A stretch of 64,000 nt of DNA from JALHNI01 sp965229305 (GTDB lineage Bacteria; Acidobacteriota; Terriglobia; Bryobacterales; Bryobacteraceae), in contig CBDDIZ010000035.1 of the NCBI GenBank assembly GCA_965229305.1, forward strand, positions 62,001 to 126,000, in the 5' to 3' direction. Shown in pieces: positions 50,455 through 58,282 of the stretch. Position numbers and translations under genes: made by a program. The stretch's first letter is position 1. Each line of letters starts with the position of its first letter. Below the pieces are notes generated by a model. The model was not told the DNA's origin, ran no database searches, and saw nothing but the letters and a program-made list of their open reading frames with translations.

Positions 50455-51906
50455 CTAACTCGACTGTTGCGCGGACGCCGCGAGATAACGCCCGAACGCG
50501 GCGCGATAAAGGCGGTGCGCCGTTGGCTCCGGATCGATGGCCGGTTGACGACGGATCAGCAGTCGAGCCGCCTCTTCCGGTTTCCACCAGCCGATCGCGC
50601 CTCCCGCGATCGTGGCCGCCCCGAGCGTGGTCAGTTCGAAGTTTTCGAGCGGAATCAGCCGGCGGCCGGTGATGTTGGCCTTGATTTGATTCAACTGCGC
50701 ATTGCGAGCCAAGCCACCCGCCAGCAGGACCTCGCCGATCGCCACGCCATTCTCCTCCATCACGGTCTGAATGTGGAGCAGCGAAAAGCCGATGCCCTCC
50801 ACCACCGCGCGCATCATATCGGCGAGAGTGGTGGTCCGGCGCAGTCCGGCAAAGACTCCGGTCGCCTCCGGGTTCCACAGCGGTGCTCGCTCGCCCGAGA
50901 GATAGGGAAGAAAGATGACGCCGTTTGCGCCAGCCGGCGACCCCGCCACGGCTTGGTCCAACTCGTCATGGCTGCCGCGCAGAATCACGGTGCGCGCCCA
51001 TTCCAGCGCTGCGCCGGACATGGCCGTCGAGCCGCGAACCAGCCACCGGTCCTGGTGCGGCAGCGAGTAGATGCGCCGGCCGGCGTCGTGCACCGGCTCA
51101 TCATGGAGCACCCCAAAGCTGGTCACCGTGCCGGAGATGTCGAGCGCCTCTCCCGGCGAGCGTAAGTGAGCGCCAAGGTAGGCGCTGGCGCTGTCGTAAG
51201 GAACGGAGAAGACGGGGCAGGCGGGGAGCCCATACTCGTCTCGCAACGCCGGCCGCAACTCGCCGATGCGTTGGCCGATCTCCATTGGCTCGCCGACCTT
51301 CTGCTCATCCACGTCGAAAGCCTGGAAGAGTCGATGGGGGAGTCCGCCGTTGCCCGGCAGCGAATAGCAACTGAACCGCGTGAACGCATCGAGCGACGCC
51401 CTGCCGGTGAGGAAATAATTCAGAAAGCCGGTGGAATCGAGCAGCCAGCGCGAACGCTCATAGACCTCCGGCTCGCCTTGCCGCAAATAAATCATCTGCG
51501 GCAGGAAGTCTCCCACGGAAGCCCGCCAGCCGCTCTGGTTGCGGATCGCCGCGAACTCCGCATGGGCCTCGAGCTGACGGACTTGCGCCGCGGGACGCGC
51601 ATCGGCGTAGAGCATCGCCTTCCGCAGCACGCGCCCCGCCGGGTCGAGACAAACCAGCCCAGCCAAGGTGCCCGTCGCGGCGATCCCCCGGAGCCCCGCG
51701 GCCAACCCCGGCTGCTGGCCCACGCGACTCAAAATGAGCCGGAGCGCGGCTTCCCATTCGGCCGGATCCTGCTCGCATTGTTCCCCGGTTCGTTCCGTGG
51801 CGATCGGCTGCGCATACTGCCAGTGCAGGCCGCCTTGGGCATCGAAGACACTCGCCCGGACGCTTTGCGTGCCCAGGTCAATGATCAACAGAAACTCAGC
51901 GGGCAC
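50455..51906 (-). CDS. FGGY-family carbohydrate kinase
   Basis: 483 residues, full length for the family. The N-terminal phosphate-binding motif is EFLLIIDLGTQSVRASVFDA; the first FGGY-type region has WLLDSTGFLNYFLTGRASLD; the C-terminal domain has GVFAGLRRTTTLADMMRAV, the second signature region VLLAGGLARNAQLNQIKANI and the adenosine motif LTTLGAATIAGGAIG. It phosphorylates a sugar or sugar acid with ATP; xylulose-, fuculose- or gluconate-type substrates are possible and sequence alone cannot decide. Its start lies inside the end of the aldolase gene (11-base overlap), so the two enzymes are coupled and probably work in sequence. Confidence 0.88.
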   Translation of the reverse strand: MPAEFLLIIDLGTQSVRASVFDAQGGLHWQYAQPIATERTGEQCEQDPAEWEAALRLILSRVGQQPGLAAGLRGIAATGTLAGLVCLDPAGRVLRKAMLYADARPAAQVRQLEAHAEFAAIRNQSGWRASVGDFLPQMIYLRQGEPEVYERSRWLLDSTGFLNYFLTGRASLDAFTRFSCYSLPGNGGLPHRLFQAFDVDEQKVGEPMEIGQRIGELRPALRDEYGLPACPVFSVPYDSASAYLGAHLRSPGEALDISGTVTSFGVLHDEPVHDAGRRIYSLPHQDRWLVRGSTAMSGAALEWARTVILRGSHDELDQAVAGSPAGANGVIFLPYLSGERAPLWNPEATGVFAGLRRTTTLADMMRAVVEGIGFSLLHIQTVMEENGVAIGEVLLAGGLARNAQLNQIKANITGRRLIPLENFELTTLGAATIAGGAIGWWKPEEAARLLIRRQPAIDPEPTAHRLYRAAFGRYLAASAQQSS

Positions 51907-52663
51907 GCGTTGCCCCTAGCTGCTGGGCGGCTCGCCGAAAGCCTTCGGCCAAAAGACCTCGGTCCGAAGCGAGCGAGATGAAGCGATACCCCGTTTGACG
52001 ATAGCGTTCAGCGTCGGCGCTGGTGCGGGCGAGAATACCCGCCACTTTGCCCGCGGACTCGGCAATGGCGGCCACCTGTTCCAATGCTGCGGCGAACCGT
52101 GGGTCCGTGGCCGGCTCCGTCACCCCCATGCTGATCGCCAAGTCTGTCGGGCCCACGAAGAGCACGTCAATCCCGTCCACCGCGGCGATGCGGGCGCCAT
52201 TCTCCAAAGCCGTGACGGACTCAATCTGGGCCACCGTCAACAACTGCTCGTTGGCGGCTTCCAGATACTGGCGATAAGTGAACCCATAGCCGCTGGCTCG
52301 GGTCGAACTGGCCGCGCCCCGCTCGCCCAACGGTGGGATGCGCACCGCGCGCACCAGCGCTTCGGCCTGTTCCGCGGTATCGACACACGGCGCCATGATT
52401 CCGGACGCTCCCGCGTCGAGCGCTCGCTTGATCTCCACCCGATCGATCGAACCCACCCGGACGATCGCCGCCGCGCCGCCGGCCTGCGCCGCCATGATCT
52501 GCAGCGCCATGTCGCCCTCGCTGCCCGAGCCATGTTCGCGATCGATCAGCACCCAGTCGAAACCGGCCATCGCGGCGATCTCCGCCGAGAACGGCGAACC
52601 CAGATTCAACCACGTGCCGGCCAGGTTTTCCCTTCGAGCTATCCGCTCACGGACCATTATCAT
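51896..52663 (-). CDS. HpcH/HpaI-family aldolase (class II, pyruvate-forming)
   Basis: 255 residues; an alternative start is ATG 52657 two codons later. TIM-barrel landmarks: FDWVLIDREHGSGSEGDM with the catalytic His of the EH pair, AAIVRVGSIDRVEIKRALDA, ASGIMAPCVDTAEQAEALVR, the metal-binding Glu in VAQIESVTALEN and the Asp in GIDVLFVGPTDLAISMG. It splits 2-keto-3-deoxy-type sugar acids or related substrates into pyruvate or an analogue and an aldehyde. Coupled to the FGGY kinase and divergent from a GntR regulator across 62 bases, it probably belongs to a sugar-acid pathway under that regulator. Confidence 0.9.
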   Translation of the reverse strand: MIMVRERIARRENLAGTWLNLGSPFSAEIAAMAGFDWVLIDREHGSGSEGDMALQIMAAQAGGAAAIVRVGSIDRVEIKRALDAGASGIMAPCVDTAEQAEALVRAVRIPPLGERGAASSTRASGYGFTYRQYLEAANEQLLTVAQIESVTALENGARIAAVDGIDVLFVGPTDLAISMGVTEPATDPRFAAALEQVAAIAESAGKVAGILARTSADAERYRQTGYRFISLASDRGLLAEGFRRAAQQLGATRAR

Positions 52664-52713
52664 GTCAGATTGATATTACCAGCATGTTTTCCTGGGGCAA
52701 AACGGATTCTTGA

Positions 52714-52719
52714 TACACT
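52714..52719 (+). promoter_or_regulatory. Possible -10 element of the GntR gene
   Basis: TACACT (4/6 to consensus) ends 6 bases before ATG 52726, and no Shine-Dalgarno sequence is present. No convincing -35 element is visible, so the promoter may need an activator or be wrong. Confidence 0.3.
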
Positions 52720-52725
52720 CTTGGG

Positions 52726-53487
52726 ATGCCTCGCCGCCCGAAGCTGAAGCAACCTGTGGAATTGGACGAGAGCGGTCTGAATCTGGCCGACGAAGCCTAC
52801 CGGCATATCCTCGACCAGATTCTCCGGGGCTCCCTCCCCATGGGCGGGGAGATCAATCGCCGGGAAATCGCCGCTGAGCTGGGCATGAGCCTGCTCCCCG
52901 TGGGTGAGGCTTTGCAGCGCCTCGAACTCGAGATGCTGGTGGAAAGTGGCCGCCGGGTGGGCACCCGGGTGCGCATTCCCACGCCCCAGGACATCCGCGG
53001 CTTTTGCACGGTGCGCGAAGCTCTTGAGACCCAGGCCGGCCGCCTCTTCAACGAGCGGGCACGCACAGCGGAGCGCAACCAGCTCAAAGAGTTAGCCGCC
53101 CAGCTCGATGGCCTCTACGAAGAGAGTTCCGAGGACCCGGACCGCTTTCCCGCCGAACGCCTGCACGACCTGCGGGTGCTCCACAAGAACTTCCACCTGA
53201 AGATCGCCGAAGGCGCGAACTGTCCCTACCTGCATCGCCAGATCGAGACCACGCTCAACCTGGTGTTCAGCTCGTTCTACGACCACCTGTTCGGCGACCG
53301 CCGTCTGCCGTTCCAATGGCATCAAATGCTCGCCAAGGCCATCTGCGACGGCTCCATGGAAGCCGCCGAGCTGGCCAGCCGCCGTCATGTCCAGCATCAT
53401 CTCGAAGAGATCATGTACCGGCTCGAAGCCTACTTCACGCTGGATCGCGATCGGCTGGCTGGTGCGATGGCCAATAAAATGTCATAG
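52726..53487 (+). CDS. GntR-family regulator, FadR subfamily (FCD domain)
   Basis: 253 residues. An N-terminal winged helix (about 20-85: AYRHILDQILRGSLPMGGEI, NRREIAAELGMSLLPVGEAL) is followed by the helical FCD ligand domain (about 90-225). FCD metal-ligand positions are visible: an Asp/His set with LRVLHKNFHLKIAEGANC and SRRHVQHHLEEIMYRLEAYF. FCD regulators respond to sugar acids and other carboxylates. The placement between the aldolase/kinase operon (divergent) and the sialidase-like/TonB genes (downstream) fits control of both sides. Its stop codon lies inside the inverted repeat that overlaps the next promoter. Confidence 0.9.
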   Translation: MPRRPKLKQPVELDESGLNLADEAYRHILDQILRGSLPMGGEINRREIAAELGMSLLPVGEALQRLELEMLVESGRRVGTRVRIPTPQDIRGFCTVREALETQAGRLFNERARTAERNQLKELAAQLDGLYEESSEDPDRFPAERLHDLRVLHKNFHLKIAEGANCPYLHRQIETTLNLVFSSFYDHLFGDRRLPFQWHQMLAKAICDGSMEAAELASRRHVQHHLEEIMYRLEAYFTLDRDRLAGAMANKMS

Positions 53488-53504
53488 CAATCTATTGACA
53501 TTTT
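53476..53504. promoter_or_regulatory. Inverted repeat overlapping the next gene's -35, probable operator
   Basis: AAAATGTCA, 11 bases, TGACATTTT: two perfect 9-bp arms. The right arm contains most of the -35 element TTGACA of the next promoter and the spacer contains the GntR stop codon. The followed T5 could also make it a weak terminator. An operator for the adjacent GntR protein is the favoured reading. Confidence 0.55.
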
Positions 53505-53522
53505 TATAAACGGTTATAGAAT
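53495..53522 (+). promoter_or_regulatory. Strong promoter of the sialidase-like/TonB operon
   Basis: Perfect -35 TTGACA (53495-53500), 16 bases, -10 TAGAAT (53517-53522, 5/6). The GTG start codon is at 53530, 7 bases after the -10, so the transcript probably begins at or next to the start codon. Confidence 0.65.
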
Positions 53523-53529
53523 TTCAAAT

Positions 53530-54648
53530 GTGTTCAGGCTAGCCTCGTTTCTCCTGCTGCCCCTTTGCGTCCTCGCCGCCGACCCTTACGAGCTCTGGGA
53601 CAAAAAGGTCGCTTTCCCTTCCGTGGAAACCATGCCCTTCCTGCCCGTCGTGACGCATGTCCTCGTCGATCGCGCCACGCCGGACGGCTTCTACTACTTG
53701 CATGAGTCCGGCCTCGCCTACTATCGCGGCAAGCTCCACGCCATTTGGGCCAACGGACCCACCGAACTGAACTTCTCGCGCGAGTCCACCCGCACCAAAG
53801 TCTCCAGCGACCTCGGCATGACCTGGTCCGCGTCCTCCGAAATTGCCCCCGGCGGCCCCGACTTCGCCCACAACCACCCCGTCATCTTCACCCACCGCAA
53901 TCAGCTCTGGGTCTACGCCACCCATTTCCTGGATAAAGAGCGGCGCCCTCGTTTGAAGTCCTTCCTCTTCAACCCCAAGGCCAACCGCTGGGAGCCGAAA
54001 GGCACCGTAATGGAAGACTTCGTCTCCTTCGACCCCCCGAAGAAAATGTCCGGCGGCAACTGGATCCTGACCGGGGAGAAAAGCTTCGACACCCATCCCC
54101 GAGTCCTCATCAGCCGCGGCGACGACTTTTCGCAATGGACACCCGTCGACCTGCCGCTGCCGGCGGGCATGAAGCTCACCTTCCCCGAAACCACGTCCCT
54201 CCTTTTCCCGGACCGCATCGTCGCCGTCACCCGCAACAGCAACGCGCCCCGCGCTTTGGTCTCCGTCAGCCGGGACCAGGGCCGCAGTTGGAGCGTCCTC
54301 GAGGCCAGCAACTTCCCCATGGTGTCGGCGAAGCCCTTGGGCGGCGTTCTCTCGAATGGCCAGCGCTTCCTGATTTCGAATACTCCTGACAAAGGGCGGC
54401 AGCTCTTGACCATCGCCGTCACCGCTCCCGGTGGCGACAAGTTCATCCGCATCTGGAAAATCCGCCATCAAGGCTATCCGCTGCGGCGCTCCACGCAGTA
54501 CGTCCCGAATGAGGCCAAGGACGGCACCACTCACTGGGCCTACCCTGCGGCCCTGGAAGTCGGCGGCAAGCTCTACGTCACTTACTCCGTAGCCAAAGAA
54601 GACTGCGAACTCTCCATCATTCCGCTCAGCGCGTTGCGCGTCGACTAG
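53530..54648 (+). CDS. Sialidase-fold (BNR/Asp-box-like) secreted protein
   Basis: 372 residues, GTG start. A signal peptide (RLASFLLLPLCVLAADP) is followed by a six-bladed-propeller-type sequence: RESTRTKVSSDLGMTWSASS and RALVSVSRDQGRSWSVLEAS, two Asp-box-like S-x-D-x-G-x-(S/T)-W motifs near residues 92 and 248, plus HNHPVIFTHRNQLWVYATHF. Members of this fold include exo-alpha-sialidases and other glycosidases or carbohydrate-binding proteins. I cannot see the full arginine triad with certainty, so enzymatic sialidase activity is not claimed. The TonB receptor gene follows after 23 bases; together they look like a glycan degradation and uptake unit. Confidence 0.75.
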   Translation: MFRLASFLLLPLCVLAADPYELWDKKVAFPSVETMPFLPVVTHVLVDRATPDGFYYLHESGLAYYRGKLHAIWANGPTELNFSRESTRTKVSSDLGMTWSASSEIAPGGPDFAHNHPVIFTHRNQLWVYATHFLDKERRPRLKSFLFNPKANRWEPKGTVMEDFVSFDPPKKMSGGNWILTGEKSFDTHPRVLISRGDDFSQWTPVDLPLPAGMKLTFPETTSLLFPDRIVAVTRNSNAPRALVSVSRDQGRSWSVLEASNFPMVSAKPLGGVLSNGQRFLISNTPDKGRQLLTIAVTAPGGDKFIRIWKIRHQGYPLRRSTQYVPNEAKDGTTHWAYPAALEVGGKLYVTYSVAKEDCELSIIPLSALRVD

Positions 54649-54671
54649 TCGCCCCATTCCAAAGGACTCCC

Positions 54672-57600
54672 ATGCCCCGTACGCACACCTTCCTGCTGTC
54701 TGCCCTCCTCCTGGCAGTTGCTCCCTTTCACGCCGCGTTGGCTCAGGCCACGTTGGGGTCGATCGCCGGCCGAGTCACCGATCAGTCCGGCGCCCCGGTC
54801 CCGGGCGTTCCCGTGCTGTTGACGAACCTCGCCACGGCCCAGCGCAAAACCTCGCCGTCCAGCGGCGACGGCTACTATCAGTTCCCCTCGCTGCCGCCGG
54901 GCACCTATACGCTTCGCGCGGAGTTCAGCGGCTTCCAAACCGCGGTCACCCAGGAACTCGTCCTGCAGGTCGGGCAAGCCCTCACGCAGGATCTGCAACT
55001 CTCGGTCGGAGAGGTCAGCACCACCACGGAGGTGAAAGCCACGGCGCCGTTGGTCCAACGCGAATCATCAGCCTTGGGCCAGGCCATCACCAGTCAGCAA
55101 GTCTTGGAGATGCCGCTCAACGGCCGGAACTTCCTCTCGCTCACTCTCCTCGTCCCGGGTGCCACCGAGAATCCCGGCGCGCAAAGCCAGTTCAGCATCA
55201 ATGGCCAACGCGGCAACCAGACGTCGATGCTCTTCGACGGGCTGGACTCGCGCATGGTCCAGAACGGCCGCCCCGCCGTCACGCCCTCCGTGGACGCCAT
55301 CCAGGAGTTCCGCATCGACCAGAATTCGCTCTCGGCCGTCTACGGCAGCGGCACGGCCGTCATCAACGCCGCGCTCCGGTCCGGCACCAATCAACTGCAT
55401 GGCGTCCTGTGGGAGTTTCTGCGCAATAACTCCCTGGATGCCCGCGGCTACTTCGACACCGTGAAGCCCTCTCTGCGCCGCAACCAGTTTGGCTTTACCC
55501 TGGGCGGTCCCCTTCGCCGCAACCGTACCTTCTTCTTCGTCAACTACGAGGGCGGTCGCAAGCGCCAATCCTCCACCCGGCTGGCGCTCATTCCCACCCC
55601 GGCTGAGTTGGCGGGCAACTTCTCCGCCGGCCAGCCCATCTACGATCCCTTGACCTTGAACGGCAATGTGCGCCAGCAGTTCCCTGGCAACCTCATTCCG
55701 GCCAACCGGCTTTCCCAATTCGCCAAAGCAGGCGCGGCCCTCTATCCCCTCCCCAACCTCACCTCGGTCAGCGGCTCGAACTACGCGGGGTCCGTGCCCT
55801 CGCCCGAAGACGCCGATCAGGTCCACGTGCGCCTCGATCATCAGTTCAGCGCCAAGACCACCATGTTCGGACGCTTCAGCCGGACCAATAGCAATGCCCT
55901 GGGCTACAGCGTCCCGCTGCCCTACAGTGGCACCACCACCGTCAATGGCGGCTTGCAGGCGCTCGTGAATGTCAGCCACATCTTCACGCCCTCGCTCCTC
56001 AATTCGCTCACCATGGGCTACACCTATGGCAACAGCGTCAGCAAGATCCTCCTGGCGGACCGTCCCATCGCCATCCAGGACTTCGGCCTCGCCAATCTCA
56101 AGATCACCGGTGACGCCCAGGGCATGCCCCTCCTGGCCATCGCCGGTTATGCCGCCATGGGTTCACCCATCAACAATCCCACCGGCGGGCGGCAGGACTA
56201 CTACCAAGTCACCAACGACCTCACCTGGCTCCACAACCGCCACGACCTCAAAATCGGCGTCGACCTGCGGCAGTTCCGTCCCGGCATGTACGACCAACAG
56301 ACGCCGAACGGCAACCTGATGTTCGATGGCCGCTACACCACCCAACCCGGCGTCGCGCGTACCGGCAGTGGCGTGGCCGACTTTGTACTCGGCAATCCCT
56401 TCTCCGCGCAGGTGACCCAGCTGATCGACTCCAACGGCATCGCCACGCTGCGTTGGACGCGGTCCTCCTTCTACATCCAGGACAACTTCAAGCTCACTCC
56501 CAAGCTGATGCTCAACTTCGGGCTCCGCTACGAGTACGACACTCCCTACCGCTTCGTCTACAACGACGCCTATGTCTGGAGCCGCTCGGCGGGACGTTTT
56601 CTGATTCCTGGCAAAGACATTCCCCGCCTCTACAATCCTGACCCGAATAACTTCGCCCCCCGTCTGGGTTTCGCCTACAGCGTCACGCCCAAAACGGTCA
56701 TCCGCGGCGGCGGCGGTGTCTTCTATGGCTTCATTCGCGGGCTCGAACTGCAGAATGCTCACGCCAACCCGCCGTTCCTCGTGAACTCCACCGTGAATTC
56801 CGCGGCCCTCACCTACACGCTGCCTCCCGGCGTCTTCAACCCGGCATCGCGCGATGTCACTCCCACCACCAATCTCTTCTCCGCCGACCCGAATTACAAA
56901 ACGAACTATACCTATGAGTGGAACCTCACCGTGCAACGCGAGCTCGGCCGGGCGATCTCCTTACAGGCCGCCTACGTTGGTTCGTCTTCGCATAAGCTGA
57001 TCGGCCGTTCCCTGATCAATCAGGCGACGCTCGACCCGAATCCCGCCGCTCCCTCCTCCATTCAGAGCCGGCGTCCCTTTGCCGGCGCCGGCGACATCAG
57101 CATCACCCAGTCCATTGACAATGCGAACTACCACGCGCTCCAGGTCACCGGCGAAAAGCGCCTGTCGGCCGGTTGGACCTTTCTCGCGGCCTATACTTAC
57201 GCCAAGGCGCTCGGCATCAGCGAAGGCGGCGACCAGTCCTCCATCGGCAACCAGTATGTCTCCCGCAAGACTTACTACGGCCCCACGCCCTACAGCCAGC
57301 CGCAGCGGTTCACTCTCAGCACCAACTACGAGCTGCCCTTCGGCAAAGGCAAGCCTTATGCGAATGCCCTCCGGCCGGTCGCCGACAAGCTCATCGGCGG
57401 CTGGGCCGTCTCGGTCATCGGCATCTTCTTCAAAGGCGAATACCTCACCCCCACCAGCAACGTCAGCGCCAACGTCGGCCGCGTGGATCGCAACGTCCCG
57501 AACTGTATCGCCAACCCCAATCTCGACGCCGGCCAGCGCTCGCTCGGCCGCTGGTTCAACACCGCCGCCATCGTGGGCCAGCCCTTCGGCACCTTCGGCA

Positions 57601-57842
57601 ACTGCGGCACCGGCATCATCCAGGTGGCCGGCACCAACAATATTGACTTCGCTCTCCTGAAGAACATCTACTTCGGCGACGGTGGCCGGCGCCTCCAGTT
57701 CCGCGCCGAAGCCTTCAACGGTCTGAATCACCCCAGCTTCGGCGCCCCCGGACTCACCGTCGGCTCCAGCGCCTTCGGAGCCATCAGCAGCACCCGGACC
57801 ACCATGCGCAATTTGCAACTGGGCCTCAAGTTCTACTGGTAG
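54672..57842 (+). CDS. Oar-like TonB-dependent receptor of the glycan-use locus
   Basis: 1056 residues. AAAGGA lies 8 bases before ATG 54672. Signal peptide to about residue 26 (LAVAPFHAALAQ), carboxypeptidase-regulatory domain at about 30-110 (IAGRVTDQSGAPVPGVPVLL, YYQFPSLPPGTYTLRAEFSG), plug-like domain (VLEMPLNGRNFLSLTLLVPG, SMLFDGLDSRMVQNGRPA) and a barrel ending LQLGLKFYW with a final aromatic residue. It lies 23 bases after the sialidase-fold gene and shares its promoter. With the adjacent GntR, aldolase and kinase genes it probably imports the sugar product handled inside the cell; the identity of the glycan is unknown. Confidence 0.9.
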   Translation: MPRTHTFLLSALLLAVAPFHAALAQATLGSIAGRVTDQSGAPVPGVPVLLTNLATAQRKTSPSSGDGYYQFPSLPPGTYTLRAEFSGFQTAVTQELVLQVGQALTQDLQLSVGEVSTTTEVKATAPLVQRESSALGQAITSQQVLEMPLNGRNFLSLTLLVPGATENPGAQSQFSINGQRGNQTSMLFDGLDSRMVQNGRPAVTPSVDAIQEFRIDQNSLSAVYGSGTAVINAALRSGTNQLHGVLWEFLRNNSLDARGYFDTVKPSLRRNQFGFTLGGPLRRNRTFFFVNYEGGRKRQSSTRLALIPTPAELAGNFSAGQPIYDPLTLNGNVRQQFPGNLIPANRLSQFAKAGAALYPLPNLTSVSGSNYAGSVPSPEDADQVHVRLDHQFSAKTTMFGRFSRTNSNALGYSVPLPYSGTTTVNGGLQALVNVSHIFTPSLLNSLTMGYTYGNSVSKILLADRPIAIQDFGLANLKITGDAQGMPLLAIAGYAAMGSPINNPTGGRQDYYQVTNDLTWLHNRHDLKIGVDLRQFRPGMYDQQTPNGNLMFDGRYTTQPGVARTGSGVADFVLGNPFSAQVTQLIDSNGIATLRWTRSSFYIQDNFKLTPKLMLNFGLRYEYDTPYRFVYNDAYVWSRSAGRFLIPGKDIPRLYNPDPNNFAPRLGFAYSVTPKTVIRGGGGVFYGFIRGLELQNAHANPPFLVNSTVNSAALTYTLPPGVFNPASRDVTPTTNLFSADPNYKTNYTYEWNLTVQRELGRAISLQAAYVGSSSHKLIGRSLINQATLDPNPAAPSSIQSRRPFAGAGDISITQSIDNANYHALQVTGEKRLSAGWTFLAAYTYAKALGISEGGDQSSIGNQYVSRKTYYGPTPYSQPQRFTLSTNYELPFGKGKPYANALRPVADKLIGGWAVSVIGIFFKGEYLTPTSNVSANVGRVDRNVPNCIANPNLDAGQRSLGRWFNTAAIVGQPFGTFGNCGTGIIQVAGTNNIDFALLKNIYFGDGGRRLQFRAEAFNGLNHPSFGAPGLTVGSSAFGAISSTRTTMRNLQLGLKFYW

Positions 57843-57856
57843 GCGACGTCATGCGC

Positions 57857-57886
57857 GGGCAACGGCTGCTGAACCAGTCGTTGCCC
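57857..57886. terminator. Hairpin after the TonB receptor gene, weak terminator candidate
   Basis: GGGCAACG (57857-57864) pairs with CGTTGCCC (57879-57886) around 14 bases that may form a small inner CTG/CAG stem. It lies 15 bases after the receptor stop, but C-rich sequence rather than T follows. Confidence 0.4.
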
Positions 57887-57943
57887 CCCGCTCGTCGGCT
57901 CCTCCCGGCCCCGCGGTCCGAAGCGGAGGCCGGACCTACGGAT

Positions 57944-58282
57944 CTACTTGGCCGCCTCGATCGTCTTGACGGCAAAGCCCTTCAGTCCGCCCTTCTCGAC
58001 GACGCTCCCGGTCACCTTCACCCTCTTCTCGATAAACGGCATGAAGCGCGCGTTCGGGTTCTTGTGATCCGTCGCGATGGGCAGGTAGAGCGTGCCGCTC
58101 GCTTCCTCCAGCAGCGCCACCGGCACGCCGGCCTTCGCGCAGGCCGTGGCGCAGGTAGTGTGCTTTTCGCCTTTGGTGTTGTGCGAGACGTAGCAGCCGG
58201 TATCCACCACCAGGGCCGCGAGCGTCGTCTCCTTGCCGGAGGCGGCATGGTCATGTTGCAACGCGGAAGCGAGTAAGAATGC
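57944..58282 (-). pseudogene. Small secreted protein gene with truncated 5' end
   Basis: The intact part encodes about 105 residues (from TTG 58261: QHDHAASGKETTLAALVVDT, then CYVSHNTKGEKHTTCATACA and EKRVKVTGSVVEKGG). This is a small beta-barrel protein with three Cys, of a kind seen as exported proteins in this phylum. Reading the same frame upstream gives AFLLASALQHDH, which looks like the end of a signal peptide, but a TGA at 58283-58285 interrupts it and no start with a complete signal peptide exists. The sequence beyond 58285 belongs to the DprA-like gene of the downstream island. I infer that an insertion or rearrangement cut the gene in its signal peptide. A short cytosolic product from TTG 58261 remains possible. 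Confidence 0.55.
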
